This document shows positions 1 to 7,359 of a DNA stretch of 29,942 nucleotides, in pieces (the first letter of the stretch is position 1; each line of letters starts with the position of its first letter). This stretch comes from an uncultured Parasutterella sp. (GTDB lineage: Bacteria; Pseudomonadota; Gammaproteobacteria; Burkholderiales; Burkholderiaceae_F). A program made the translations under genes and the position numbers. The notes beneath the pieces were generated by a model. It was given only the letters and a program-made list of their open reading frames with translations. It was not told the DNA's origin and did no database searches. Where the stretch lies: positions 1 through 29,942 of the forward strand of contig CAAFTZ010000096.1 of NCBI GenBank assembly GCA_900766055.1, written 5' to 3'.

Positions 1-182
1 AAGTACCGGCTGTCTGCTCGACTTTACCGGGACAGGACTTTCACCTGCCTGTATATGTAGCGCCGAACTGGCGCACTGCCTATAGATTCCCGACCAACGT
101 AGTCCGCCAAACGGCGGCCTGAGGCTAGTCAACTAGAGGCTTTTTCAAGCCTCGACCTTTAGGCCGAGGTAGTTGACTTTGT
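1..182 (-). ncRNA. Probable HEARO/omega RNA of an IscB-type (IS200/IS605-like) element, truncated by the window edge
   Basis: Read on the minus strand this stretch is packed with hairpins. A 9-bp outer stem, AGTCAACTA with TAGTTGACT, encloses CCTCGGCC-TAAA-GGTCGAGG. GAGGCTT-GAAA-AAGCCTC is an alternative to part of it. Then come GCCGCC-GTTT-GGCGG, GCGCC-AGTTC-GGCGC and ACAGG...CCTGT. This order, and the TCAACTACC...TAAAGG...GAGGCTTG start, match my memory of the left ends of IS200/IS605-like elements and the HEARO RNA, now known as the guide-bearing omega RNA of IscB nucleases. In those systems the RNA lies upstream of iscB, so the nuclease gene would be beyond position 1. The guide would come from the flank at about 183-200. 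The structure is seen directly; the family assignment is by recall, and no protein-coding part is visible. A tnpB-type relative is the main alternative. Confidence 0.6.
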
Positions 183-697
183 GTCTCCTTGCTGTTAGGA
201 ACTTTCTCTTGTTCAATAATTTCTTTCTGGTCTTTTTCGAACAATTCTTCGCGTCTTTTTACTGCCGGTTCAAAAGGCATCGGAGGCGGCGTCAAATACT
301 CAATGCCGTCAATTAACGGAGGCACTGTTTTTGGCCGCAGATTCTTCGAAGGCAGACGCTCGGTCGTTCCGTACTTGTTCGGCTGTGCCGGATCAGGAGC
401 CCAGCACATGACAAAAAAGCAAATCGGAGGGACTATAGCAGGAAAAACCCACCAACCCGAATATCCGCAGTCATGTAATCGGCGAATAAACAATAGAACG
501 GAAGGAATTGATGTTAAAGCCGCATAAATCGGCAGGACGATCGGAAAACCGGTGAAAAGCAAATCAATGCCTGCCGCCAGCGCAAGAAAGATACATTGAA
601 AAAATACAAAGCACCACACTTCGACTCTTCCTGCGCGTCCGTGGAAATCCTCCACATGGCTGACGGAAAAAATAAACCAACGAAATGCAGTCTTCAT
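125..697 (-). CDS. DUF805 family inner-membrane protein with a C-terminus rewritten by an adjacent mobile RNA element
   Basis: The protein has 190 codons. The N-terminal half has DUF805 hallmarks: FHGRAGRVEVW near residue 19, two or three hydrophobic segments (about 28-50, 53-70 and 80-98), and IRRLHDCGYSGWW near 71-83, followed by a DPAQPNKYG box near residue 102. Function is unknown for the family; it is an integral membrane protein. The tail after about residue 110 is polar, rich in Pro, Glu and Lys. The last ~18 codons (LPRPKGRGLKKPLVD then stop) lie inside the structured RNA element at 125-182, so the native C-terminus was probably lost or extended when the element arrived. The ATG at 697 has an upstream AAGGGGA ribosome site. 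It lies downstream of, and in the same direction as, the secF terminator. Confidence 0.8.
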   Translation of the reverse strand: MKTAFRWFIFSVSHVEDFHGRAGRVEVWCFVFFQCIFLALAAGIDLLFTGFPIVLPIYAALTSIPSVLLFIRRLHDCGYSGWWVFPAIVPPICFFVMCWAPDPAQPNKYGTTERLPSKNLRPKTVPPLIDGIEYLTPPPMPFEPAVKRREELFEKDQKEIIEQEKVPNSKETQSQLPRPKGRGLKKPLVD

Positions 698-776
698 TCA
701 ACAAATCCCCTTAAGACTTCCATCTTAGGAGGATGACGAATTATTCGGCTGTTTGATTACCCGATTAGGTCTATCC

Positions 777-802
777 AAAAAGCAAGGGGGCCGAAGCCCC
801 CC
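777..802 (-). terminator. Rho-independent terminator after secF
   Basis: On the minus strand, GGGGGC-TTCG-GCCCCC is followed by TTGCTTTTT. The stem is perfect with a UUCG tetraloop, and it sits 28 bases beyond the secF stop. It closes the yajC-secD-secF unit. Confidence 0.9.
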
Positions 803-829
803 TCTCTTTAGATCAATATCCGAACGGAA

Positions 830-1765
830 TTACGGAACCATATCGGAGATTTCGTCTTTGCGGACCTTCTTCACCAAGTCCTCGCGCTTGACTCCTAAGT
901 ACAAGGCAATCGCAGCGGACACGAACACGGAAGAATAAACGCCCAGCAAAATACCGATGGTCAGAGCCAGCGCGAAGTAATGCAGAGCCGGACCGCCGAA
1001 GAAGAACATCGACAGCGTAACCATCAAGGTCGAGCTGTGAGTGATCACCGTACGGGAAATGGTCTGCGTAATCGCGGTATTGACGATTTCCACCGGCGTG
1101 CCTTTACGGATCTTGCGGAAGCATTCACGGCAGCGGTCGAAAATAATCACGGACTCGTTGACCGAGTAACCCAAAACCGCAAGAACGGCCGCCAGAACCG
1201 GCAGAGAGAATTCCCACTGGAACAGCGAGAAGACACCGAGCACCAGGAAAACGTCGTGCATATTCGCAATAATGGCCGCAACAGCGAACTTCCATTCGAA
1301 ACGGAAGGCCAAGTAAATCATGATACCGACGATCACCAGGAGCAAAGCCGTCAGACCGTCGGTAGCGAGTTCTTCACCGACCTGCGGTCCCACGAATTCC
1401 GTGCGGCGCAGCTGAGCTTCCGGAGCTTTCTCATGAATGACTTTCATGACTTCTTCGCTCATCTGAGCAGAAGTCTTGTTGCCTTTCAGAGGAAGCCGGA
1501 TCTGAGCGTCGCGGGCTGTACCGAAGTTCACGACCTGGACTTCACCGCCCGTGGCTTTTTCCAAGTCCACGCGCAACTCCTGCACCGGAACGGCATCCGG
1601 GTAGTTGACTTCCATCACCAAACCGCCGGTGAACTCAATGGAGAAAGCCAAACCGCGAACGACCAAGAGCCCAATCGCAATAAAGAAAGAAATAAACGAA
1701 ATCGCGTTCAGTATCTTGGAATACTTCATGAACGGAATCGTTTTGTGGATTCTAAACAGTTCCAT
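830..1765 (-). CDS. secF: Protein translocase subunit SecF
   Basis: This is an integral inner-membrane partner of SecD. Together they use the proton gradient to pull exported proteins through SecYEG. It has 311 residues, the usual length. The start MELFRIHKTIPFM is typical of the family. One transmembrane helix (about 17-38) precedes a periplasmic domain with the FTGG motif. Five C-terminal helices follow, with the GYSVNESVIIFDR segment carrying the conserved Asp of the proton path, and the C-terminus is basic. The ATG lies 2 bases after the secD stop, so the two are translationally coupled. A strong terminator follows. Confidence 0.97.
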   Translation of the reverse strand: MELFRIHKTIPFMKYSKILNAISFISFFIAIGLLVVRGLAFSIEFTGGLVMEVNYPDAVPVQELRVDLEKATGGEVQVVNFGTARDAQIRLPLKGNKTSAQMSEEVMKVIHEKAPEAQLRRTEFVGPQVGEELATDGLTALLLVIVGIMIYLAFRFEWKFAVAAIIANMHDVFLVLGVFSLFQWEFSLPVLAAVLAVLGYSVNESVIIFDRCRECFRKIRKGTPVEIVNTAITQTISRTVITHSSTLMVTLSMFFFGGPALHYFALALTIGILLGVYSSVFVSAAIALYLGVKREDLVKKVRKDEISDMVP

Positions 1766-1767
1766 GG

Positions 1768-3666
1768 TTAAGCTCCTTTCGCCGTTGACTTGTCGGCGTC
1801 AGGACGCCAAATTTGACCGATAGAAAGCGAAGTGAGTTTCTTGCGGCGGCCGTACCAGAGGTTGACGAGTGCGCGGGACACCATCACGGACGTGAAGATA
1901 GAGGTCAAGATACCTAAGCAGTGAACCACCGCGAAGCCTCTGACCGGGCCGGAGCCGAAAATCAACAGCGCGATACCGGCGATCAAGCTCGTAATGTTGG
2001 AGTCCAAAATCGTGTTGAACGCCATGTCGTAGCCCTCTTTGATCGCCTGCTGAGGCGTACGGTTTTCACGCAGTTCTTCACGAATACGCTCGTTAATCAG
2101 CACGTTCGCGTCAACCGCCATACCGAGTGTCAGCGCCATGGCCGCAATACCCGGCAACGTCAGCGTTGCCTGCAGCATTGAGAGGATGGCAACTAACAGG
2201 AACAAGTTGCAGGTCAATGCGATCGCAGAGAACACACCGAAGAGGTGGTAGTAGATGACCATGAACACGGAAACTGCGATGAAGCCCCACAGCGTGGATT
2301 CGAAACCGGCTTTAATGTTTGCGGCACCCAAGCTCGGACCGACCAGACGTTCTTCAATGATTTCCATCGGAGCGGCCAAGGAACCGGCACGAAGCAGCAA
2401 GGCGGTGTCCGTGGCTTCAACCGTAGTCATACGGCCGGAAATTTGAACGCGTCCGCCGCCGATTTCCTGACGGATTACGGGAGCCGTCACGACTTCTCCC
2501 TTACCCTTTTCAAATAGGATAATGGCCATGCGTTTGCCGACGTTTTCACGAGTGACGTCTTTGAAAATACGTGCGCCCTTAGCATCCAGCGTCAGGTTAA
2601 CCGTCGGCTCGTGCGTCTGGTTGTCAAAGCCCGGCTGAGCGTCATTGAGGTTGTCACCGGTCAAGACGACCTGACGTTTAACCAGAATGTCGCGGCCTTC
2701 ACGGTCTTTAAAGCGCTCTGTACCGAAAGGAACCGTGCCCTGAGAAAGCTGGGCCAGCGCTTCGGGACTGTCGTCAACCATACGCACTTCAAGCGTTGCG
2801 GTACGACCTAAGATATCCTTGGCTTTAGCCGTGTCCTGAACACCCGGGAGCTGAACCACAATACGGTCTGCACCCTGCTGAGCGATCACAGGTTCGGCCA
2901 CGCCGAGTTCGTTGATTCGGTTATGCAGAGTCGCCACGTTCTGCTTCAAAGCGTAGGACTGAACGTCGCTCATCGCTTTCTGAGACATCGTAGCGCGAAT
3001 CATGAACTTGCCGTTCTGATCTTCTTTCGCAAAGGTGAGATCGGTCTGACGGTTACGGAGAACATCCATAGCCGCTTCAAGATCCTGCTCATTGCGGAAA
3101 GAGATTTCAAGTGTGTCGCCGACACGGACAATACCGGCATGACGGATCTTATGGTCACGAAGCAGTGTTCTGACTTCGCCGGTCGCAGCTTCAATGCGTT
3201 TTGTCACGGCCGCCTTCATGTCAACGGCGAGCAGGAAGTGCACACCGCCGCGAAGGTCAAGACCGAGATACATCGGAAGCGCGTTGATCTTAAGCAGCCA
3301 AGTCGGAGTATTCGGAACGAGGTTAAGCGCGACGATATAAGAAGGATCGGCAGGATCCGGATTCAGTGCTTTTTCAAGCACGTCGCGGGAACGAAGCTGA
3401 AGTTCGCCGTCTGTCGGAGCAAAACGTACGCGAACCGAGTTCTGCTGAGCGCCCTGCTCAAAGAAAACGCCGTTGGGTTTGATTTGAGCGGCGGCAAGTG
3501 CGTCTTCAACCGCCTTTAACGTCTGTTCGGTTACTTTAACCGTTGCCTTACCCGGGCTGACCTGAACGGCCGGAGACTCACCGTAGAAATTGGGGAGTGT
3601 ATATACCGCTGCGACGATCAAAATCACCGCAATCAATATATATTTCCAAAGAGGGTATCGATTCAT
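1768..3666 (-). CDS. secD: Protein translocase subunit SecD
   Basis: This is the inner-membrane and periplasmic component of the SecDF-YajC complex, which assists the late steps of Sec export. It has 632 residues. There is one N-terminal helix at about 8-24, then a large periplasmic region with DLRGG at 137-141. The five-helix RND-like block is C-terminal, with GMAVDANVLI at 515-524; Asp519 matches the essential proton-relay Asp of the family. It lies between yajC and secF in the standard order. The start has no clear Shine-Dalgarno sequence. Instead it is preceded by a GC-rich hairpin and a tiny open reading frame ending 2 bases before it, which may couple translation (see the separate entry). 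Confidence 0.97.
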   Translation of the reverse strand: MNRYPLWKYILIAVILIVAAVYTLPNFYGESPAVQVSPGKATVKVTEQTLKAVEDALAAAQIKPNGVFFEQGAQQNSVRVRFAPTDGELQLRSRDVLEKALNPDPADPSYIVALNLVPNTPTWLLKINALPMYLGLDLRGGVHFLLAVDMKAAVTKRIEAATGEVRTLLRDHKIRHAGIVRVGDTLEISFRNEQDLEAAMDVLRNRQTDLTFAKEDQNGKFMIRATMSQKAMSDVQSYALKQNVATLHNRINELGVAEPVIAQQGADRIVVQLPGVQDTAKAKDILGRTATLEVRMVDDSPEALAQLSQGTVPFGTERFKDREGRDILVKRQVVLTGDNLNDAQPGFDNQTHEPTVNLTLDAKGARIFKDVTRENVGKRMAIILFEKGKGEVVTAPVIRQEIGGGRVQISGRMTTVEATDTALLLRAGSLAAPMEIIEERLVGPSLGAANIKAGFESTLWGFIAVSVFMVIYYHLFGVFSAIALTCNLFLLVAILSMLQATLTLPGIAAMALTLGMAVDANVLINERIREELRENRTPQQAIKEGYDMAFNTILDSNITSLIAGIALLIFGSGPVRGFAVVHCLGILTSIFTSVMVSRALVNLWYGRRKKLTSLSIGQIWRPDADKSTAKGA

Positions 3667-3668
3667 AA

Positions 3669-3747
3669 CTATCGTTGTGCCGGCTTACGCCGGCACATAA
3701 AGGTAGGTACAACACAAACGACCGTCTCAAAAAGCGGAAACAGTCGT
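3669..3747 (-). promoter_or_regulatory. Structured yajC-secD leader with two hairpins and a nine-codon upstream ORF
   Basis: On the minus strand there are two hairpins between yajC and secD. The first is ACGACTGT...ACGGTCGT (3718-3747), whose T-G wobble pair forms only in minus-strand RNA. The second is a perfect 8-bp stem GTGCCGGC-GTAA-GCCGGCAC (3677-3696) with a GNRA loop. An ATG at 3698 opens a nine-codon frame (MCRRKPAQR) through the second hairpin, and its TAG at 3669-3671 lies 2 bases before the secD ATG. No Shine-Dalgarno sequence is visible for either start. The structure is clear; a regulatory or coupling role is inference. Confidence 0.45.
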
Positions 3748-3770
3748 CCTATCAAGCCATCACTTGAAAA

Positions 3771-4121
3771 TTAGAACTTGACCGTGCCTTTGGGGAGAAC
3801 AGCCTGAATTGCAACGCGCTGGAAAGTGATGACAACGGGTTTGTCGTCAACAGCAGCAATCTGAAGGTTGATGTAGTTCTCATCGGCAGCAACAATCTTG
3901 CCGCAGATACCGCCGGCAGTGATCACTTCATTTCCGGTGGTAAGAGAATCGATCATCTTCTTGTGTTCTTTCTGACGTTTCAGCTGAGGACGGATCAAAA
4001 GGAACCAGAAAACGGCAAAAATGAGGATCATTACGCCGAAAGACGAGAACATGCTTTCAAGTCCGCCGGGCTGCGCAGCAGCGCCGGAGGCTGCCTGTGC
4101 ATATGCTTCAGAAATAAACAA
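3771..4121 (-). CDS. yajC: SecDF-associated membrane protein YajC
   Basis: This is a small single-pass inner-membrane subunit of the SecDF-YajC complex. It has 116 residues, the usual size. The N-terminus is short and Ala-rich, followed by a hydrophobic helix at about 28-45 ending at the conserved RPQ motif (LLIRPQLKRQKEHKKM). The C-terminal domain has the family's LTTGNEVITAGGICGKI pattern. A GGAG ribosome site lies 13 bases before the ATG. It is separated from the upstream tgt by 275 bases that contain a probable terminator, so it may have its own promoter. It heads yajC-secD-secF. Confidence 0.96.
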   Translation of the reverse strand: MFISEAYAQAASGAAAQPGGLESMFSSFGVMILIFAVFWFLLIRPQLKRQKEHKKMIDSLTTGNEVITAGGICGKIVAADENYINLQIAAVDDKPVVITFQRVAIQAVLPKGTVKF

Positions 4122-4336
4122 TTTAAAACTCCAACTGTGAGATATGGGTTCACTGAGGGCAGTGAAAATTTTTCGACGTCCAGTGCTAAGGTCTCTTAAG
4201 AATTTCTTCTGTAAATCCGAGTCCTGTCACGGTTCCCTTTGCCTCTCAAAAGAATGCAAAGGGCAATCCGGGCGCGCCCCGCCCTTTTTAAACTTCGTAT
4301 TCTACTTTCTTTCGCTTAAGTTGAGCTTGCAGAAAT

Positions 4337-4390
4337 CGGGCAATCTTATAAAAAACTCAGTAAATTCACGGAGTTCGTTGAAATTGCCCG
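4337..4390 (-). terminator. Nested hairpin/terminator after tgt
   Basis: A small hairpin on the minus strand (AACTC and GT arms with one mismatch, six-base loop) is followed by TTTTTT. It is enclosed by a perfect outer stem CGGGCAAT/ATTGCCCG (4337-4344 with 4383-4390). It lies just after the tgt stop. The inner stem is modest, so termination may be partial. Confidence 0.55.
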
Positions 4391-4396
4391 AAGTTA

Positions 4397-5530
4397 TCAG
4401 TCTGTTCCGCGGGCTCTGTCTTCTGCGAACTTCTTGCACCAGGCTTCGAAATTGCCCTGATCCAAGGCCTCACGAATTTCCTTCATGAGATTCAAGTAGT
4501 AGTGCAGATTGTGAATCGTGTTCAGTCTGGCGCCGAGAATCTCATTGACCTTCTGCAGATGGTGCAGGTAGGCGCGGGAGAAGTTGCGGCAGCAGTAGCA
4601 GTCGCAGCTCTCGTCGAGCGGACGAAGGTCATGCTTATGTTTAGCGTTTCTAAGCTTTATATCACCGTAACGAGTGAAGAGCCAGCCGTTTCTTGCGTTA
4701 CGGGTGGGCATCACACAGTCAAACATATCGATACCCCGCTTAACGCCTTCCACCAAGTCTTCCGGCGTACCGACGCCCATCAGGTAGCGCGGTTTATCTT
4801 CAGGCATACGAGTCTTGAGATGATCAAGAATCTTCATCATCTCTTCTTTCGGTTCGCCGACGGACAGACCGCCGATCGCGTAGCCGTCAAAGCCGATGGC
4901 TTTAAGACCTTCGAGAGATTCGTCGCGCAGGTGCTCGAACATGCCGCCCTGGACGATACCGAACAGTGCGTTCGGATTCTGCAGACGATCGAATTCATCG
5001 CGGGAGCGGCGAGCCCAGCGCAGAGAAAGGCGCATGGAGTCCGCAGCTTCTTTTTCCGTGGCGGGGCGGCCGTCGATCTCATACGGTGTACATTCGTCGA
5101 AAATCATCGCGATATCGGAGTTCAACACCTTCTGGATTTCCATCGAAACTTCGGGCGTCAGGAAGAGCCGCTCACCGTTGATCGGAGAAGCAAAACGCAC
5201 GCCTTCTTCGGTAATCTTGCGCAGTTTGCCCAGAGAGAAGACCTGAAAGCCGCCGGAGTCCGTCAGAATCGGTTTCTCCCACCCCATAAAGCCGTGAAGA
5301 CCGCCGTGCTCGGCGATGACTTCCAGACCGGGTCTGAGCCAAAGATGGAACGTATTGCCGAGCAGAATCTGTGTTCCGATTTCGTTGAGCTCAAGCGGGC
5401 TCATTGCCTTGACGGTACCGTAGGTGCCGACCGGCATAAACACTGGCGTCTGAACAACGCCGTGGTTCAGATGGATTTCAGCGCGGCGCGCAAATCCTTC
5501 AGTTTTGTGGAGTTTGAATGTAAGACTCAT
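4397..5530 (-). CDS. tgt: Queuine tRNA-ribosyltransferase (tRNA-guanine transglycosylase)
   Basis: The enzyme exchanges guanine 34 of GUN-anticodon tRNAs for preQ1 in queuosine synthesis. It has 377 residues, the standard length. Visible active-site elements are Asp91 in DSGGFQVF and the nucleophile Asp271 in MFDCVMPTRNARNG. The zinc site is C309, C311, C314 and H340, the CxCxxC-x25-H pattern. Its ATG overlaps the queA stop as ATGA, so it is coupled to queA, the next enzyme of the same pathway. The order queA-tgt-yajC-secD-secF is widely conserved in Proteobacteria. Confidence 0.98.
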   Translation of the reverse strand: MSLTFKLHKTEGFARRAEIHLNHGVVQTPVFMPVGTYGTVKAMSPLELNEIGTQILLGNTFHLWLRPGLEVIAEHGGLHGFMGWEKPILTDSGGFQVFSLGKLRKITEEGVRFASPINGERLFLTPEVSMEIQKVLNSDIAMIFDECTPYEIDGRPATEKEAADSMRLSLRWARRSRDEFDRLQNPNALFGIVQGGMFEHLRDESLEGLKAIGFDGYAIGGLSVGEPKEEMMKILDHLKTRMPEDKPRYLMGVGTPEDLVEGVKRGIDMFDCVMPTRNARNGWLFTRYGDIKLRNAKHKHDLRPLDESCDCYCCRNFSRAYLHHLQKVNEILGARLNTIHNLHYYLNLMKEIREALDQGNFEAWCKKFAEDRARGTD

Positions 5531-6591
5531 TGGTTTACCTTTTGCTCAAGGAAGCACGCATCTCCATAGCTGAAGAAACGATATTTTTCATCGACGGCAT
5601 GTTTGTAGGCCGTCAGGATTTCATCTCGTCCGCACAGGGCGCTCACCAGCATGACCAAGGTGGACTTGGGCAGATGGAAGTTCGTCACCATTGCATCGCA
5701 AACTTTGAATTCATAGCCGGGTTTAATAAAGAGGCGCGTATCGGCGCTTTCTGCCCTGACCTTGCCTTCCGGATTTTGGGAGGCGCTCGCCTCGACGGTT
5801 CTCAAGCTCGTGGTACCCACGCAGACAACACGGCGTCCTTCGGCCTTGGCCTTGTTAATCTTTTCGGCTGCTTCCGGAGAGATACTGTACCACTCGGAAT
5901 GCATGACGTGCTCGGAGAGGTTTTCAACACGCACGGGCTGGAAAGTACCGGCGCCGACATGCAGCGTCACGAAAACTTCTTCACAGCCTTTATCGCGAAT
6001 CCGCTGAAGCAGTTCATCCGTGAAGTGGAGCCCTGCCGTCGGTGCGGCAACGGCACCGGGATACTTGGCATAGACCGTCTGATAACGGCTTTCGTCGGAT
6101 TTTTCAGCGGCATGCTGAATATAGGGCGGCAGCGGAACTTTGCCGTATTCATCTAACACTTCCAGAACCGGATGATCAAACTTGAGACGGAAAAATTCGC
6201 CTTCGCGGCCGAGCACTTCGGCTCTTGCCGGCTCTTTTCCTTCCGGATGATCGAAATACAGGATCGTTCCCGGTTTTGCCGCTTTACTGGCACGCATCAT
6301 CGAAATGGCTTCATAGGTTCCGGTGACGCGTTCGGTCATTGCTTCGAAGACACCGCCGGTTTCTTTCTTACCGTTCAAGCGGGCCTTAATGACCTTCGTG
6401 TTGTTAAAGACAAGAAGATCGCCAGGCTTGAGCAAATTCAGAATGTCTCTGAAATGCAGGTCTTCTACAGAGCCGTCGGGTTTGACGTGCAGAAGACGCG
6501 AGGCCGCGCGATCTTTCAGCGGATACTGCGCGATCAAAGATTCGGGCAGTTCAAAATCAAAATCTGATAAGTGTTGTTCTTTCGTTTCCAT
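5527..6591 (-). CDS. queA: S-adenosylmethionine:tRNA ribosyltransferase-isomerase QueA
   Basis: QueA transfers and isomerises the ribosyl part of S-adenosylmethionine onto preQ1-modified tRNA to give epoxyqueuosine. The ATG at 6591 is chosen because it puts SDFDFELPESLIAQYP near the N-terminus, as in known QueA proteins. That gives about 354 residues, the usual length. An in-frame TTG at 6612 would add seven residues (MQLAGQA) with no family match. Recognisable blocks include DRAASRLLHV, NNTKVIKARL, AAPTAGLHFT and GTTSLRTVEA. No strong Shine-Dalgarno sequence is seen. The stop overlaps the tgt start (ATGA). Confidence 0.97.
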   Translation of the reverse strand: METKEQHLSDFDFELPESLIAQYPLKDRAASRLLHVKPDGSVEDLHFRDILNLLKPGDLLVFNNTKVIKARLNGKKETGGVFEAMTERVTGTYEAISMMRASKAAKPGTILYFDHPEGKEPARAEVLGREGEFFRLKFDHPVLEVLDEYGKVPLPPYIQHAAEKSDESRYQTVYAKYPGAVAAPTAGLHFTDELLQRIRDKGCEEVFVTLHVGAGTFQPVRVENLSEHVMHSEWYSISPEAAEKINKAKAEGRRVVCVGTTSLRTVEASASQNPEGKVRAESADTRLFIKPGYEFKVCDAMVTNFHLPKSTLVMLVSALCGRDEILTAYKHAVDEKYRFFSYGDACFLEQKVNQ

Positions 6592-6623
6592 GGCTTGACC
6601 GGCCAATTGCAAAAAGTGAAAAG

Positions 6624-7199
6624 TTAAATAATGTGGGGTTTCCCGGGAGGATCGTTGACGTAAGTCACTTCCAAAATCTCAAGTTTCTTTACGCCTTTCG
6701 GTGTCGGCAGGAGCACGGTGTCTCCCTCAAAATGTTTGAGGAAAACTCGCGCGATCGGAGAGATCCAGGAAACATCTCCTACCGAGGCATCAGCCTCGTC
6801 GATCCCGACAATACGAATCTTGGATTCATCGCCCTGCTCATTGGCATAAACGATGGTGGCGCCGAAGAAGATCTGATCTGTCGGCGGTCTTTTATCGATA
6901 TCGATGACTTCGCTCGCCTCGATTCGCTTATTCAGGAAGCGGATGCGGCGGTCGATTTCACGCAGACGCTGTTTGCCGTACTGGTAGTCGGCGTTTTCGC
7001 TGCGGTCGCCGTTGGAAGCCGCCCAAGCAACGACATTCACGACGTTCGGGCGCTCGACTAAAACCAGGTTCTTGCGCTCATCAAGAAGCCGGTTGTAGCA
7101 GGCGCGCGTCATGTAGTTCTTTGTCCCGTGAATTTCGGGAATTTTGACTTCTTCTTCGTCGTCTTCGTCGATATCTTTGAATTCAAGATCTTCGTTCAT
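6624..7199 (-). CDS. greB: Transcription elongation factor GreB
   Basis: GreB rescues backtracked RNA polymerase by stimulating transcript cleavage through its coiled-coil tip in the secondary channel. The signature HWAASNGDRSEN appears here as AWAASNGDRSENADYQYGK, with the acidic tip residues, and RLREIDRRIRFL confirms GreB over GreA. The C-terminal FKBP-like domain is complete. It has 191 residues, longer than the usual ~160 because of a ~27-residue acidic N-terminal extension (FKDIDEDDEEEVK). It is placed upstream of queA in the same direction, about 32 bases from the queA start. No clear Shine-Dalgarno sequence is seen. Confidence 0.95.
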   Translation of the reverse strand: MNEDLEFKDIDEDDEEEVKIPEIHGTKNYMTRACYNRLLDERKNLVLVERPNVVNVVAWAASNGDRSENADYQYGKQRLREIDRRIRFLNKRIEASEVIDIDKRPPTDQIFFGATIVYANEQGDESKIRIVGIDEADASVGDVSWISPIARVFLKHFEGDTVLLPTPKGVKKLEILEVTYVNDPPGKPHII

Positions 7200-7310
7200 T
7201 TTTAAAGCTCGATGAACAGAGGAAATGATTTAAATCCCGCGTCTGAACCAAACAGCTTTTACAAAGTTTTTACTGCGTTTCTTCGATGAGCTGTCACTGT
7301 CCTGCCGCAC

Positions 7311-7342
7311 TAAAAATAGAGAGACCGCGGAAGCGGCCTCTT
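7311..7342 (-). terminator. Rho-independent terminator after ftsH
   Basis: On the minus strand, AGAGGCCGC-TTCC-GCGGTCTCT (9 bp with one G-T wobble) is followed by ATTTTTA. It lies 18 bases beyond the ftsH stop and separates ftsH from greB. Confidence 0.88.
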
Positions 7343-7359
7343 CTATTGCAATCGTTATT

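Noticed and set aside
980..1771. Long plus-strand open frame opposite secF (263 codons)
   Set aside because: It is fully antisense to a clear secF gene, its composition (Arg, His, Gln-rich) is typical of a shadow frame, and it has no recognisable motif.
4235..4310. Hairpin CCCTTTGC/GCAAAGGG plus GC-rich stretch and TTTTT on the plus strand
   Set aside because: It looks like a plus-strand terminator, but no plus-strand gene precedes it. It may be part of the yajC leader; not called.
4502..5569. Plus-strand open frame of 355 codons opposite tgt
   Set aside because: It is antisense to tgt with intact catalytic residues and has no family match.
6592..6612. Seven-codon TTG-start extension of queA
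   Set aside because: It has no ribosome site and no family match; the ATG at 6591 gives the expected N-terminus.
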